Positions 16,880 to 24,979 of a stretch of DNA of 64,000 nucleotides are shown piece after piece. Each line of letters begins with the position of its first letter. Position 1 is the stretch's first letter. The stretch covers positions 1-64,000 of the forward strand of contig CAMKOM010000015.1 of assembly GCA_946414435.1 (NCBI GenBank). Reading direction: 5' to 3'. This DNA is from an uncultured Bacteroidota bacterium. GTDB taxonomy: Bacteria > Bacteroidota > Bacteroidia > Bacteroidales > SZUA-534. The notes beneath the pieces are model-generated. The model ran no database searches, was not told the origin of the DNA, and was given only the letters and a program-made list of their open reading frames with translations. A program made the position numbers and the translations under genes.

Positions 16880-18064
16880 ATGAATAATGATATAACACGG
16901 GGCTGCCCCATTGAGAATATTGATTCGGAAACAACTTGCTGCAAATTAACCTATTCGGGCAAGTTAAATATTTTCGATTGGCTGAGCGACATTCCGGAAG
17001 GAATTGACAAGAACGAGATTTACGAAGTACGCTTCAAAAACACACGCAAGGGTTTTTACTACAACACCAACAAATTGCGTCTAGTACCAGGCGACATTGT
17101 GGCTGTTGAGGCGTCACCAGGACACGACATAGGTATCATCTCGCTCAAGGGTCCACTGGTGCTGTACCAGCTGCGCAAGCACAACATCAACCCACAGGGC
17201 GAATTCAAGACCATCTACCGCAAGGTGAAACCCGTCGATATCGACAAATGGAAAGAAGCCATTGCTCTTGAAACTGACACAATGATTGAATCGCGTAAGA
17301 TTGCCGTCGACCTGAAGCTGAATATGAAAATTGGCGATGTTGAATATCAAGGCGATAAGACCAAAGCCATCTTCTATTATATTGCCGATGACCGTGTCGA
17401 TTTCCGGCAGCTTATCAAAGTGCTGGCCGACCGGTTCCACATCCGCGTTGAGATGCGCCAGATTGGTGCCCGCCAGGAAGCAGGGCGCATTGGCGGCATC
17501 GGATCGTGCGGCCGCGAGCTGTGCTGTGCCACATGGATGAGCAATTTTGTGTCGGTTACCACAACTGCGGCTCGTTATCAAGAATTGTCACCCAACCCGC
17601 AGAAACTGGCCGGACAATGCTGCAAACTGAAGTGCTGCCTCAACTATGAAGTCGATTCATATATCGATGAGCGCAAGGATTTTCCGCCAACCGACGCCAT
17701 TATCACCACCAATGGCAAGGCATACCACCAAAAGACCGATGTATTCCGCAGGTTGATGTGGTACTCGGTAGGCGATGCCAACAGTCTCGACCTTATTCCT
17801 GTTTCAGTTGAGAAGGTGAAGGAATATCTTGATATGAACAAGCGGGGAATAAAGGTTGAACTCGAAGCGCAAACAGATTCAGACAATAGCAACGCCCCAG
17901 AGGAAATTGACTTTACACAAGTGGTTGGACAAGACAGCCTTACACGATTCGACTCATCGAAACGCAAGAAGAAGAAACACCGTAAACCAGGGCGCGGCAA
18001 TAATCAGCAGCAAACTGCCAACCAAGCCAACAACAATAAAGGCAACAATGAAACAAATGCTTAA
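16880..18064 (+). CDS. ricT: PSP1-domain protein, RicT (YaaT)-like
   Basis: 394 residues. The central PSP1 domain contains GGIGSCGRELCCATWM and LAGQCCKLKCCLNYE, the cysteine clusters typical of RicT/YaaT. In Bacillus RicT forms an Fe-S complex with RicA and RicF that promotes RNase Y-dependent RNA processing. In Bacteroidota the partners are not evident and the role is unproven. An N-terminal extension holds CPIENIDSETTCC, adding more cysteines. The last 40 residues are basic and Gln/Asn-rich (SSKRKKKKHRKPGRGNN), a likely RNA-binding or disordered tail. The gene overlaps gldH by 17 nt. The ATG at 16880 is supported by a nearby -7 box. Confidence 0.85.
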   Translation: MNNDITRGCPIENIDSETTCCKLTYSGKLNIFDWLSDIPEGIDKNEIYEVRFKNTRKGFYYNTNKLRLVPGDIVAVEASPGHDIGIISLKGPLVLYQLRKHNINPQGEFKTIYRKVKPVDIDKWKEAIALETDTMIESRKIAVDLKLNMKIGDVEYQGDKTKAIFYYIADDRVDFRQLIKVLADRFHIRVEMRQIGARQEAGRIGGIGSCGRELCCATWMSNFVSVTTTAARYQELSPNPQKLAGQCCKLKCCLNYEVDSYIDERKDFPPTDAIITTNGKAYHQKTDVFRRLMWYSVGDANSLDLIPVSVEKVKEYLDMNKRGIKVELEAQTDSDNSNAPEEIDFTQVVGQDSLTRFDSSKRKKKKHRKPGRGNNQQQTANQANNNKGNNETNA

Positions 18065-18521
18065 AATAACAGCCATCATTGCAGTGGTGGCAAGTGTTAT
18101 ATCGTGTTCGAACAAATCAACTTTCTATGAACAAATCATTGACATGAAAGGTGAGCAGTGGAATCGCGACAGCGTGCTGATTTTCGAAGTTCCGGTAACG
18201 GACACCACAACACCTTATAACATCTTGTTCTGCAACCGAATAACCGGTCAGTACCCTTATAGCAATATGTATCTTTTCATAACCATCACTGCTCCCGATC
18301 ACTCGCATCAGACCGACACTCTCGAATGTCTGCTGGCCGACAAGCGCGGAAAATGGCTTGGCAAGGGGTTCGGCAACATTTGGTCCAACAACATTGTCTA
18401 TAAACACAACGTTGTGTTTCCGGCAAAAGGCTCCTACACTTTCTATATTGAACAGGCCATGCGCATCGAAAATCTTGAGCATGTGCTCGATGCAGGACTT
18501 AAAATAGAGAAAGCCAAATAA
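18048..18521 (+). CDS. gldH: Gliding motility lipoprotein GldH
   Basis: The frame is open from 17856, but the ATG at 18048 gives a lipoprotein signal (MKQMLKITAIIAVVASVISC, lipid on Cys20) and 157 residues, the normal GldH size. Downstream blocks YNILFCNRITGQYPYSNMYLF, LLADKRGKWLGKGFGNIW and FYIEQAMRIENLEHVLDAGL are those of the family. In Flavobacterium GldH is an outer-membrane-associated lipoprotein needed for gliding. In Bacteroidales it occurs without gliding and is linked by inference to type IX secretion. It starts inside the 3' end of the RicT-like gene (17-nt overlap) in another frame. Confidence 0.9.
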   Translation: MKQMLKITAIIAVVASVISCSNKSTFYEQIIDMKGEQWNRDSVLIFEVPVTDTTTPYNILFCNRITGQYPYSNMYLFITITAPDHSHQTDTLECLLADKRGKWLGKGFGNIWSNNIVYKHNVVFPAKGSYTFYIEQAMRIENLEHVLDAGLKIEKAK

Positions 18522-18538
18522 CTTAATATCAGCAAGCT

Positions 18539-19252
18539 GTGGGCAAAGGAAAATTAGCCAAATTCAGAGAAAACGAAACTTTCGCAAATGTCTTTCAGCC
18601 TGAAGTTTCCGATTTCACCAATTTCACACACGAACTCAAGGGCACGTGGCACAGCAGTGTGTTCAAAAACAACAACCCGATTGTGCTTGAACTAGGCTGC
18701 GGCAAGGGGGAATATACCGTCGGCATGGCGCGTATGTTCCCTGATAAGAATTTCATCGGTGTTGACATCAAAGGCGCCCGCATTTGGACCGGCGCCAAGG
18801 CGTCGAACCTTGAGCAGATGAGCAATGTGGCCTTTTTGCGAACCCGCATCGAGATAATAAGAGCTTTCTTTGCGCCAGGCGAAGTGAGCGAAATATGGAT
18901 AACCTTCCCCGACCCGCAAATGAAGAAACGGCGTGCCAAGAAACGCCTGACATCGAGTCTCTTCCTGACAATGTACCAGCAGCTGCTTGCCGACAATGGT
19001 TTTGTCAATCTGAAAACTGACAGCCGCTTTTTATACAAATATTCGTGCGAAGTGGCCGCACAAAACGGGCTTGAGATTATCCGCCAGTCGGCCGACCTTT
19101 ACAGTGAGCCGTGGATTGACGACGTGCTTGGCATCAAAACCTACTATGAGCAGCTGCACATCGACGATGGAAACACCATCCACTACCTAAAATTCAGACT
19201 TCCGGCCAGCAAGCCGTTGATTGAACCGGATTTTGACGGGGAAATTGACTGA
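18539..19252 (+). CDS. trmB: tRNA (guanine-N7-)-methyltransferase
   Basis: 237 residues. It methylates G46 in the tRNA variable loop with S-adenosylmethionine. The SAM-binding motif is VLELGCGKGEYTVGMA. The catalytic segment is FPDPQMKKRRAKKRLTS, where most homologues have PWPKK. The N-terminal MGKGKLAKFRENETFANVFQ is characteristic of Bacteroidota TrmB and fixes the start at the GTG at 18539. It is 17 bp downstream of gldH. The end faces hldA, with 19 bp between the stops and no obvious hairpin. Confidence 0.94.
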   Translation: MGKGKLAKFRENETFANVFQPEVSDFTNFTHELKGTWHSSVFKNNNPIVLELGCGKGEYTVGMARMFPDKNFIGVDIKGARIWTGAKASNLEQMSNVAFLRTRIEIIRAFFAPGEVSEIWITFPDPQMKKRRAKKRLTSSLFLTMYQQLLADNGFVNLKTDSRFLYKYSCEVAAQNGLEIIRQSADLYSEPWIDDVLGIKTYYEQLHIDDGNTIHYLKFRLPASKPLIEPDFDGEID

Positions 19253-19271
19253 GAGTTTTTTCGCTCGCGCT

Positions 19272-20270
19272 TCAGGCCAGCTTCTTCACCACATCGTCAA
19301 GCAGGGCGTCCTTGTCCACAGGCACAACGCCAACCTTCTCGCAGACCAGACCGCCGGCAATATTGGCAATCTGAGCGGTTAGCACCGGCGGCAGACCAGC
19401 TGCCATACAGCAAGCAGCCACACTGATAACCGTGTCGCCCGCACCTGACACATCGGCAATGTCGCGCACTTCAGCAGGTGTGCGAGAGAAACTCTCGCCA
19501 TCGGTGATGAAAACACCCAGCTCTGACAGCGTAACCATCACATAACCAGCGCCGAGCATTGTTTTCAGTTGCTGCGCGGCTGTGTTAAGAGCACCGAAAT
19601 CGCCTTTGGCAAGGCTGATTTTCAGCCCATCGCAAATCTCTTTGAAGTTGGGTTTGAAAAGTGTGACGCCGTTATAGTTGGTGAAATTGCGTCTCTTTGG
19701 GTCGACAAGTGTCGGAATGTTGTGCTTTTTTGCCTGAGCCACAACGTGCTCTATCACCGCAGGGGTGATGTTGCCCTTGTCGTAATCTTCAAAAATCACG
19801 GCGTCGAACTTGTATTTGCCAAACAGTCTGTCGATATGACTGATGAATTGTTTTTCAATCTCTTCGGGCAGCGGTGCGGTCTGCTCGTCGTCGATGCGCA
19901 GAAGGTGCTGATTGCTGCTGATGACGCGTGTTTTGACGGTTGTCTTGCGTTGGTCAGATTTGATAATGCCGTCAGCTGTCATTCCGTTCTGCTCGAGCAG
20001 GCGGCAGAGTTGGTCGCCCTTCTCGTCGCTGCCAATAACGGCGCACATCACCGGGTTGGCGCCCATCGCCTTCACGTTCAGTCCTACATTGGCGGCACCG
20101 CCCAGGCGCTCTTCGTGGCTTTTGATTGATATGATTGGCACCGGCGCTTCGGGCGAGATACGTTCCACCTTGCCCCACATGTAGGCGTCAATCATCACAT
20201 CGCCCACAACCAGAATGCTGAACTGATTGCAGCGGGCAAATGCGTCGGTAATCAATTGCGCCGTACTCAT
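19272..20270 (-). CDS. hldA: D-glycero-beta-D-manno-heptose-7-phosphate kinase (RfaE domain I)
   Basis: 332 residues, a PfkB/ribokinase-fold sugar kinase. The N-terminal half has VVGDVMIDAYMWGKVERISPEAPVP and GGAANVGLNV, typical of RfaE kinases. The C-terminal ATP/anion-hole motif is DVSGAGDTVIS. It makes heptose 1,7-bisphosphate for the ADP-heptose of the lipopolysaccharide core. E. coli HldE (about 477 residues) carries a second nucleotidyltransferase domain; here only the kinase is present, so HldC/HldE2 must be elsewhere. It lies 11 bp downstream of trpS. Other PfkB sugar kinases are possible but fit less well. Confidence 0.85.
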   Translation of the reverse strand: MSTAQLITDAFARCNQFSILVVGDVMIDAYMWGKVERISPEAPVPIISIKSHEERLGGAANVGLNVKAMGANPVMCAVIGSDEKGDQLCRLLEQNGMTADGIIKSDQRKTTVKTRVISSNQHLLRIDDEQTAPLPEEIEKQFISHIDRLFGKYKFDAVIFEDYDKGNITPAVIEHVVAQAKKHNIPTLVDPKRRNFTNYNGVTLFKPNFKEICDGLKISLAKGDFGALNTAAQQLKTMLGAGYVMVTLSELGVFITDGESFSRTPAEVRDIADVSGAGDTVISVAACCMAAGLPPVLTAQIANIAGGLVCEKVGVVPVDKDALLDDVVKKLA

Positions 20271-20281
20271 AATGCGTTGAA

Positions 20282-21271
20282 TTAATAAACTTTGAAACCG
20301 ATTATCTTACGCACTTCTTTAAGTGTGGCCGCCGCACTCTCTCGGGCCTTTTCGGCACCCTGACGGGCAATCTTGTCAAGCAGTTCGGTGTTACTTGAGT
20401 ATTCGAGAATGCGCTCGCGGATTGGCGCAATGGTCTTTACAATATCTTCAGCCAGCTGCTTTTTCATATCGCCGTAGCGCAGCGTGCAGTCGTTCCATTT
20501 CTCGTCGAAATACTTGTAGGTATCAGGCTCGCTCGCTATTTCCATCAGCGTGAACAGGTTCTGAATCACTTCGGGTTTTGGGCTGTTTGGCGCTTGCGGA
20601 CCGGCATCGGTAACGGCGCGCATCACCTTTTTAGTAATCGTCTTGGCGTCTTCGTAAAGATAGATGCAGTTGCCTTCGCTCTTGCCCATCTTGCCGCTGC
20701 CGTCGAGTCCGGGAACCTTCACAGCGTGTTGGCTGAAGTAGAAATTCTGCGGCTCGGGGAAGAATTCAACTTTATAGATGTTGTTGAAACGGCGTGCGCA
20801 CTTGCGGGCCATTTCCATATTCTGCTCTTGGTCTTTGCCCACGGGCACCTTCACAGCGCGGTGCTGAAGAATGTCGGCAGCCATCAGCGTCGGGTAGGTG
20901 AAGAGTCCGGCGTTTACGTTGTCGGGCTGCTTGCGTGCCTTTTCTTTGAAGGTGGTCACGCGTCCCAGCTCGCCAATGTAGGTGTTCATGTTCAGATAGA
21001 GATATAGCTCGATGGTTTCAGGCACATCGCTCTGAATGTATATTGTGGCTTTGTCGGGGTCTATTCCGCAGGCCAGATATTCGGCCAGGATGGTCCGGGC
21101 GCTTTTTTGTATGTTTTCGGGTGTAGGGTGCGTTGTGAGCGAGTGCCAGTCGGCAATGAAATAGAAGCATTTATACTCTTCCTGCATCTTCACAAAGCTC
21201 TTGACAGCCCCGTAGTAATTTCCCAAATGAAGGTTTCCGGTGGGCCGGATTCCGCTTAGAACTATATCCAT
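20282..21271 (-). CDS. trpS: Tryptophanyl-tRNA synthetase
   Basis: 329 residues, class I synthetase charging tRNA-Trp. The HIGH-type signature is PTGNLHLGN (residues 10-18), within LSGIRPTGNLHLGNYYGA. The second signature is KMGKSEGN, in place of KMSKS, as often in TrpRS. KVPVGKDQEQNMEMAR, the tRNA/tryptophan-pocket segment, is present. Length is normal for bacterial TrpRS (about 330). It sits in a minus-strand run between a coiled-coil membrane protein (26 bp upstream) and hldA (11 bp downstream). Confidence 0.97.
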   Translation of the reverse strand: MDIVLSGIRPTGNLHLGNYYGAVKSFVKMQEEYKCFYFIADWHSLTTHPTPENIQKSARTILAEYLACGIDPDKATIYIQSDVPETIELYLYLNMNTYIGELGRVTTFKEKARKQPDNVNAGLFTYPTLMAADILQHRAVKVPVGKDQEQNMEMARKCARRFNNIYKVEFFPEPQNFYFSQHAVKVPGLDGSGKMGKSEGNCIYLYEDAKTITKKVMRAVTDAGPQAPNSPKPEVIQNLFTLMEIASEPDTYKYFDEKWNDCTLRYGDMKKQLAEDIVKTIAPIRERILEYSSNTELLDKIARQGAEKARESAAATLKEVRKIIGFKVY

Positions 21272-21297
21272 ATAATATTGTTTACCAATCTGTTGTG

Positions 21298-22212
21298 TTA
21301 TTTCAAAACGATGTCGGTCGAGCCAATCATACTGCCGTCGCAGAAAATTTCGGTTTTATATGTTCCCGATGTCAGCTCGCCTTCGTCGCACTCGTAGTAA
21401 ATGACCATATCAACCTTTTCGCCCTTGTAGTCAACTTCGCGCAAGGCTGAGAATGAGATTTTATCGTCTTCAAACTTGAACGTTTCCTGCTCTTTGTTGA
21501 GCATCATCAAGCCTTCGGGGTTGATGATTCGGATGTATACTTTCTTGTTGCCCTGTGGTGCTATCGGGTTCTCGTCGAGTGTGAACTTCACGGCCAGACG
21601 TTTCACCTTCTTGGCCTTGTTGGCCGGCTTGCCTTTGGCTGTGTAGCTTTCCATCGATGTGTTGATGGCCTTGATTACCGAAGCTTTTGCCACTTTGGTT
21701 GCGGCTTCTTCATATTTTTTTGTCAGCTGCTTGTTCTCTTGCTTGGCCTGCGTGATTTGTTTCTTCACTTGAGTGTTTTCTTCGGTGAGTTGGATGTTCA
21801 GCGTGTTGAGCGAATCAATGGTGTGAACGAAGCTCTTCATCACGTCGCGCAGGGTTTTCAGTTCCTTCTTGAGTTTGTTGATTTGAGCCTTGTTTTCCGA
21901 CTTGGTGGCCTTCAGCTCGGTCATCAGCTGCTTGATGTGCTCTTTTTCCTTCTCGAGCTGCGCCGATATGCTGTCGTTGCTCGTCTCAATGTTCTCGTAG
22001 TCGGCCAGCAGCAGGTGGTACTGCACTGTCAGCGAGTCTTTCTCTTCTGAAACCTGATTGATGGTAATTGTCTGTATATGACTTGTATATGTCTTTGTAA
22101 AGTACAAAAAGCACATTACGGCAAGCAATACCGATTCCACAACAATGATGGTGACGAGCTTCTTATTCCGTCCGCCGCCCGATACTGATTCAAAATCTTT
22201 TAAGTTGTCCAC
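21298..22212 (-). CDS. Membrane-anchored coiled-coil protein, function unknown
   Basis: About 305 residues. One hydrophobic segment (LVTIIVVESVLLAVMCFLYF) near the N-terminus is followed by about 130 residues of heptad-rich coiled coil (EKEHIKQLMTELKATKSENK and onward). The C-terminal 90 residues form a beta-rich domain (VKFTLDENPIAPQGNKKVYI ... GTYKTEIFCDGSMIGSTDI). The frame can be opened at TTG 22239, but that codon overlaps an exact -7 promoter box (22237-22244). The GTG at 22212 (VDNLKDFESV) is therefore the more likely start. I do not recognise the family. The topology suggests a protein anchored in the inner membrane with a periplasmic coiled coil. Confidence 0.7.
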   Translation of the reverse strand: MDNLKDFESVSGGGRNKKLVTIIVVESVLLAVMCFLYFTKTYTSHIQTITINQVSEEKDSLTVQYHLLLADYENIETSNDSISAQLEKEKEHIKQLMTELKATKSENKAQINKLKKELKTLRDVMKSFVHTIDSLNTLNIQLTEENTQVKKQITQAKQENKQLTKKYEEAATKVAKASVIKAINTSMESYTAKGKPANKAKKVKRLAVKFTLDENPIAPQGNKKVYIRIINPEGLMMLNKEQETFKFEDDKISFSALREVDYKGEKVDMVIYYECDEGELTSGTYKTEIFCDGSMIGSTDIVLK

Positions 22213-22236
22213 GATGATATATTTTTTAGTGTGGGG

Positions 22237-22244
22237 CAAAAGTA
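22237..22244 (-). promoter_or_regulatory. -7 box upstream of the coiled-coil/trpS/hldA run
   Basis: The minus strand reads TACTTTTG, an exact TAnnTTTG match. It overlaps the TTG at which the longest open frame begins, and so argues for a start about 25 nt further in. Confidence 0.55.
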
Positions 22245-22294
22245 TATTTTTTTCGTTTTCTCTCTATATGTCAGCCCGATTATTGCACCTAAGC

Positions 22295-22738
22295 CTATTT
22301 TTCGGGATAGAGAATGTCATAGAGAGCCGAAACAGAGTCGGCAATAATGCCTGTGCAAACAATGTTGTGATGTGCTCGTTCCTGAACCTGCTCTTTGTTC
22401 ACTTTTTTTGCAAGAAGCTCACCGCATTCGGCTGTACCATAAATGTTTACAATGGCGGCATTCATATCTTGCACCTTTTTATACTGCGCCAGTTTGGTGG
22501 TCATATCCTTCGGGTCGTACTTGCCTGTGGCCATGCCTAAAACCATGAAGGCACCTGTTACGGCGCCGCACTTTCCGCGCAGGCGTCCCATGCCGCCGCC
22601 AAACGGCGCCGAAATCATTTTCACTGTGTCGACATCGACCCCAAACTCGGGTGCAAACGCCATTGCCACCGACTGCGAGCAGGCATAGCCTTCTTTGAAG
22701 TAGGCCAGAGCCTTGTCTATTGCTTCCTGTTTTGTCAT
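22295..22738 (-). CDS. C_GCAxxG_C_C family protein
   Basis: 147 residues. The motif GYACSQSVAMAFAPEFGVD (residues 18-36), followed by GGGMGRLRGKCGAVTGAFMVLG, defines this family, named for its C...GCAxxG...C...C cysteine pattern. The family is usually read as redox- or metal-linked, but its biochemical role is not established. The last conserved Cys (GTAECGELLAKK) is present. No signal peptide is evident, so it is probably cytoplasmic. It lies 25 bp downstream of tex on the same strand. Confidence 0.88.
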   Translation of the reverse strand: MTKQEAIDKALAYFKEGYACSQSVAMAFAPEFGVDVDTVKMISAPFGGGMGRLRGKCGAVTGAFMVLGMATGKYDPKDMTTKLAQYKKVQDMNAAIVNIYGTAECGELLAKKVNKEQVQERAHHNIVCTGIIADSVSALYDILYPEK

Positions 22739-22763
22739 TTTTCTATGGTTTGTTATATGATTC

Positions 22764-24896
22764 TCAATTCTGCTTCACCCCTTTCATTGTCAGGCTGATG
22801 CGGTTGCGGCGGTTGTCCACGCTCTCAACCTTCACCATCACGTGCTGATGCAGCGTCACAACATCGTTGGGGTTGCTCACATACTTGTTGGCCAGCTGCG
22901 AGATGTGCACCAGACCGTCCTGATGCACGCCAATATCGACAAACGCGCCGAAGTTGGTGATGTTGGTCACAATGCCGGGCACGACCATTCCTTCCTTCAA
23001 ATCGTCGATGGTGTTGACGCCTTCGGCAAACGCAAATTTCTGAATTTCAGAGCGCGGGTCGCGGCCGGGCTTTTCAAGTTCGGCCTTGATGTCCTGCAAG
23101 GTGGGCAGTCCCACGGTCGGCGTCACGTAGCGTTTCAGGTCGATGCGTGAGCGCAACTTGCTGTCGGCAATCAGGTCCGACACGGTGCAGCCAAGGTCGC
23201 CGGCCATTTGGTCCACAATATGGTAACTCTCGGGGTGCACGGCGCTGTTGTCGAGCGGATTACGCGATTCGGGTATCCGCAGGAAGGCGGCGCACTGCTC
23301 AAAAGCCTTGTCGCCAAGGCGCGGCACTTTTTTCAGTTGCTGCCGCGATGTGAAGGCACCGTTCTCTGTGCGGTAATCGACAATGCTCTGCGCCAGTTTC
23401 GGCCCCAGACCACTCACATAGCCAAGCAGATGCATGCTTGCCGTATTCAGGTTCACGCCCACCGAGTTCACGCAACTCTCAACCACAAAATCAAGGCTCT
23501 CTTTGAGCGCCGTTTGGTCAACATCGTGCTGATACTGTCCCACTCCTATCGATTTCGGGTCGATTTTGACCAGTTCGGCCAGCGGGTCCATCAGTCGGCG
23601 GCCGATTGAGACCGCGCCGCGCACAGTCACGTCTTGGTCGGGGAACTCATCGCGCGCCACCTGCGACGCACTGTAAACCGACGCGCCGTTCTCGCTCACA
23701 ACAAAAATCTGCACATCGGTGTCGAACTTTATCGATTTCACAAACGCTTCCGTCTCGCGGCTTGCCGTGCCGTTGCCGATGGCGATGGCCTTGCAGCCGT
23801 ATTTTTTCACCAGCGCGGCAATGGTTTCCTGCGACTCGCGCCACTCGTTCTGCGGCGGATGCGGAAAGATGGCCTGATGGTGCAGCAGGTTGCCCGTCTC
23901 GTCAAGGCAGACCACCTTGCAGCCCGTGCGGAACCCAGGGTCGAGAGCCAGAATGCTCTTACGCCCGAGCGGCGCCGCCAGAAGCAGTTGCCGCAGATTG
24001 GTCGAGAAGACGCTGATGGCTTCCTTGTCGGCCTTGTCTTTGGCTATCTTCTTGAATTCGTTTTCGATAGACGGTTGGATGAGCCGCTTATAACTGTCGT
24101 CGATGGCCATCTCAACCTGACGGGCGGCTTCATTATCGGCTTTCAGAAACTGACGGTGCAGCAGGTCGGTCACGTCAGTGCCCTGCGGCTCGATGCTGAT
24201 ACGCAGGAAGCCTTCGTTCTCACCGCGGCGCATGGCTAGCATTCGGTGCGACGGGCAGCGGCGCAGCGGTTCCGAAAAGTCGTAGTAGTCGCCGTACTTG
24301 ATGGCGTCGGGTTCCTTGCCCTTCACCACCTTCGATGTTATCACCGCATTGTGGCTGAAGCAGTTGCGCACGCGCTGACGGGCCACGGCGTTCTCGCTCA
24401 CCCATTCGGCAATGATGTCGCGCGCACCGGCCAAAGCCTTTTCCGGCTCATCAATTTCGCCCTTCAGAAACCGCTCGGCCATCAGTTCGGCACTGCCCGG
24501 ATTCTGCTTCATGAGCCATCCCGCCAACGGTTCCAATCCCTGCTCACGTGCCACTGTGGCGCGGGTGCGCTTTTTCGGCTTGTAGGGCAGATAAAGGTCT
24601 TCGAGAGTGGTGCTGTCGAGCGTGTCATCGATTTTGCACTTCAACTCATCAGTGAGTTTGCCCTGCTCGGCAATGGTCTCGACAATGGTCTGCTTGCGTT
24701 TCTCGAGTTCGGCAAACTTGTGATACTGACTCTCGATGTTGAAGATGGCCACCTCGTCAAGGCCGCCTGTGGCCTCTTTGCGGTAACGGCTGATGAACGG
24801 CACGGTGGCGCCGCCGTCGAGCAGACCGGTAACGGCCTCAACCTGCCCGAGTTTGATGCCGAGTGCCTCGGCTATGGCTTTAAGATATTTGAGCAT
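22764..24896 (-). CDS. tex: Tex-type RNA-binding transcription accessory protein
   Basis: About 710 residues. The N-terminal helical Tex region leads to a YqgF/RNase H-like domain (ILALDPGFRTGCKVVCLDETG). A helix-hairpin-helix region follows (LNTASMHLLGYVSGLGPKLAQSIVDYR), and an S1 RNA-binding domain closes the protein (GIVTNITNFGAFVDIGVHQDGLVHIS, about 640-710). Tex proteins bind nucleic acid and affect transcription-linked gene expression. The frame is open from TTG 24908, but the ATG at 24896 (MLKYLKAIAEALG) is the likely start. It precedes the C_GCAxxG gene by 25 bp. Confidence 0.95.
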   Translation of the reverse strand: MLKYLKAIAEALGIKLGQVEAVTGLLDGGATVPFISRYRKEATGGLDEVAIFNIESQYHKFAELEKRKQTIVETIAEQGKLTDELKCKIDDTLDSTTLEDLYLPYKPKKRTRATVAREQGLEPLAGWLMKQNPGSAELMAERFLKGEIDEPEKALAGARDIIAEWVSENAVARQRVRNCFSHNAVITSKVVKGKEPDAIKYGDYYDFSEPLRRCPSHRMLAMRRGENEGFLRISIEPQGTDVTDLLHRQFLKADNEAARQVEMAIDDSYKRLIQPSIENEFKKIAKDKADKEAISVFSTNLRQLLLAAPLGRKSILALDPGFRTGCKVVCLDETGNLLHHQAIFPHPPQNEWRESQETIAALVKKYGCKAIAIGNGTASRETEAFVKSIKFDTDVQIFVVSENGASVYSASQVARDEFPDQDVTVRGAVSIGRRLMDPLAELVKIDPKSIGVGQYQHDVDQTALKESLDFVVESCVNSVGVNLNTASMHLLGYVSGLGPKLAQSIVDYRTENGAFTSRQQLKKVPRLGDKAFEQCAAFLRIPESRNPLDNSAVHPESYHIVDQMAGDLGCTVSDLIADSKLRSRIDLKRYVTPTVGLPTLQDIKAELEKPGRDPRSEIQKFAFAEGVNTIDDLKEGMVVPGIVTNITNFGAFVDIGVHQDGLVHISQLANKYVSNPNDVVTLHQHVMVKVESVDNRRNRISLTMKGVKQN

Positions 24897-24979
24897 AATG
24901 ATAACCAACAGTTATTCAGTATCTTCAACAGTATTACTTGATAAGTAAGTTGAAGATTTTGTAATGGTTGTTTCTCAAC

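Noticed and set aside
19230-19275. Possible terminator between convergent trmB and hldA
   Set aside because: A T-run is present (GTTTTTTC) but no stable stem precedes it on either strand.
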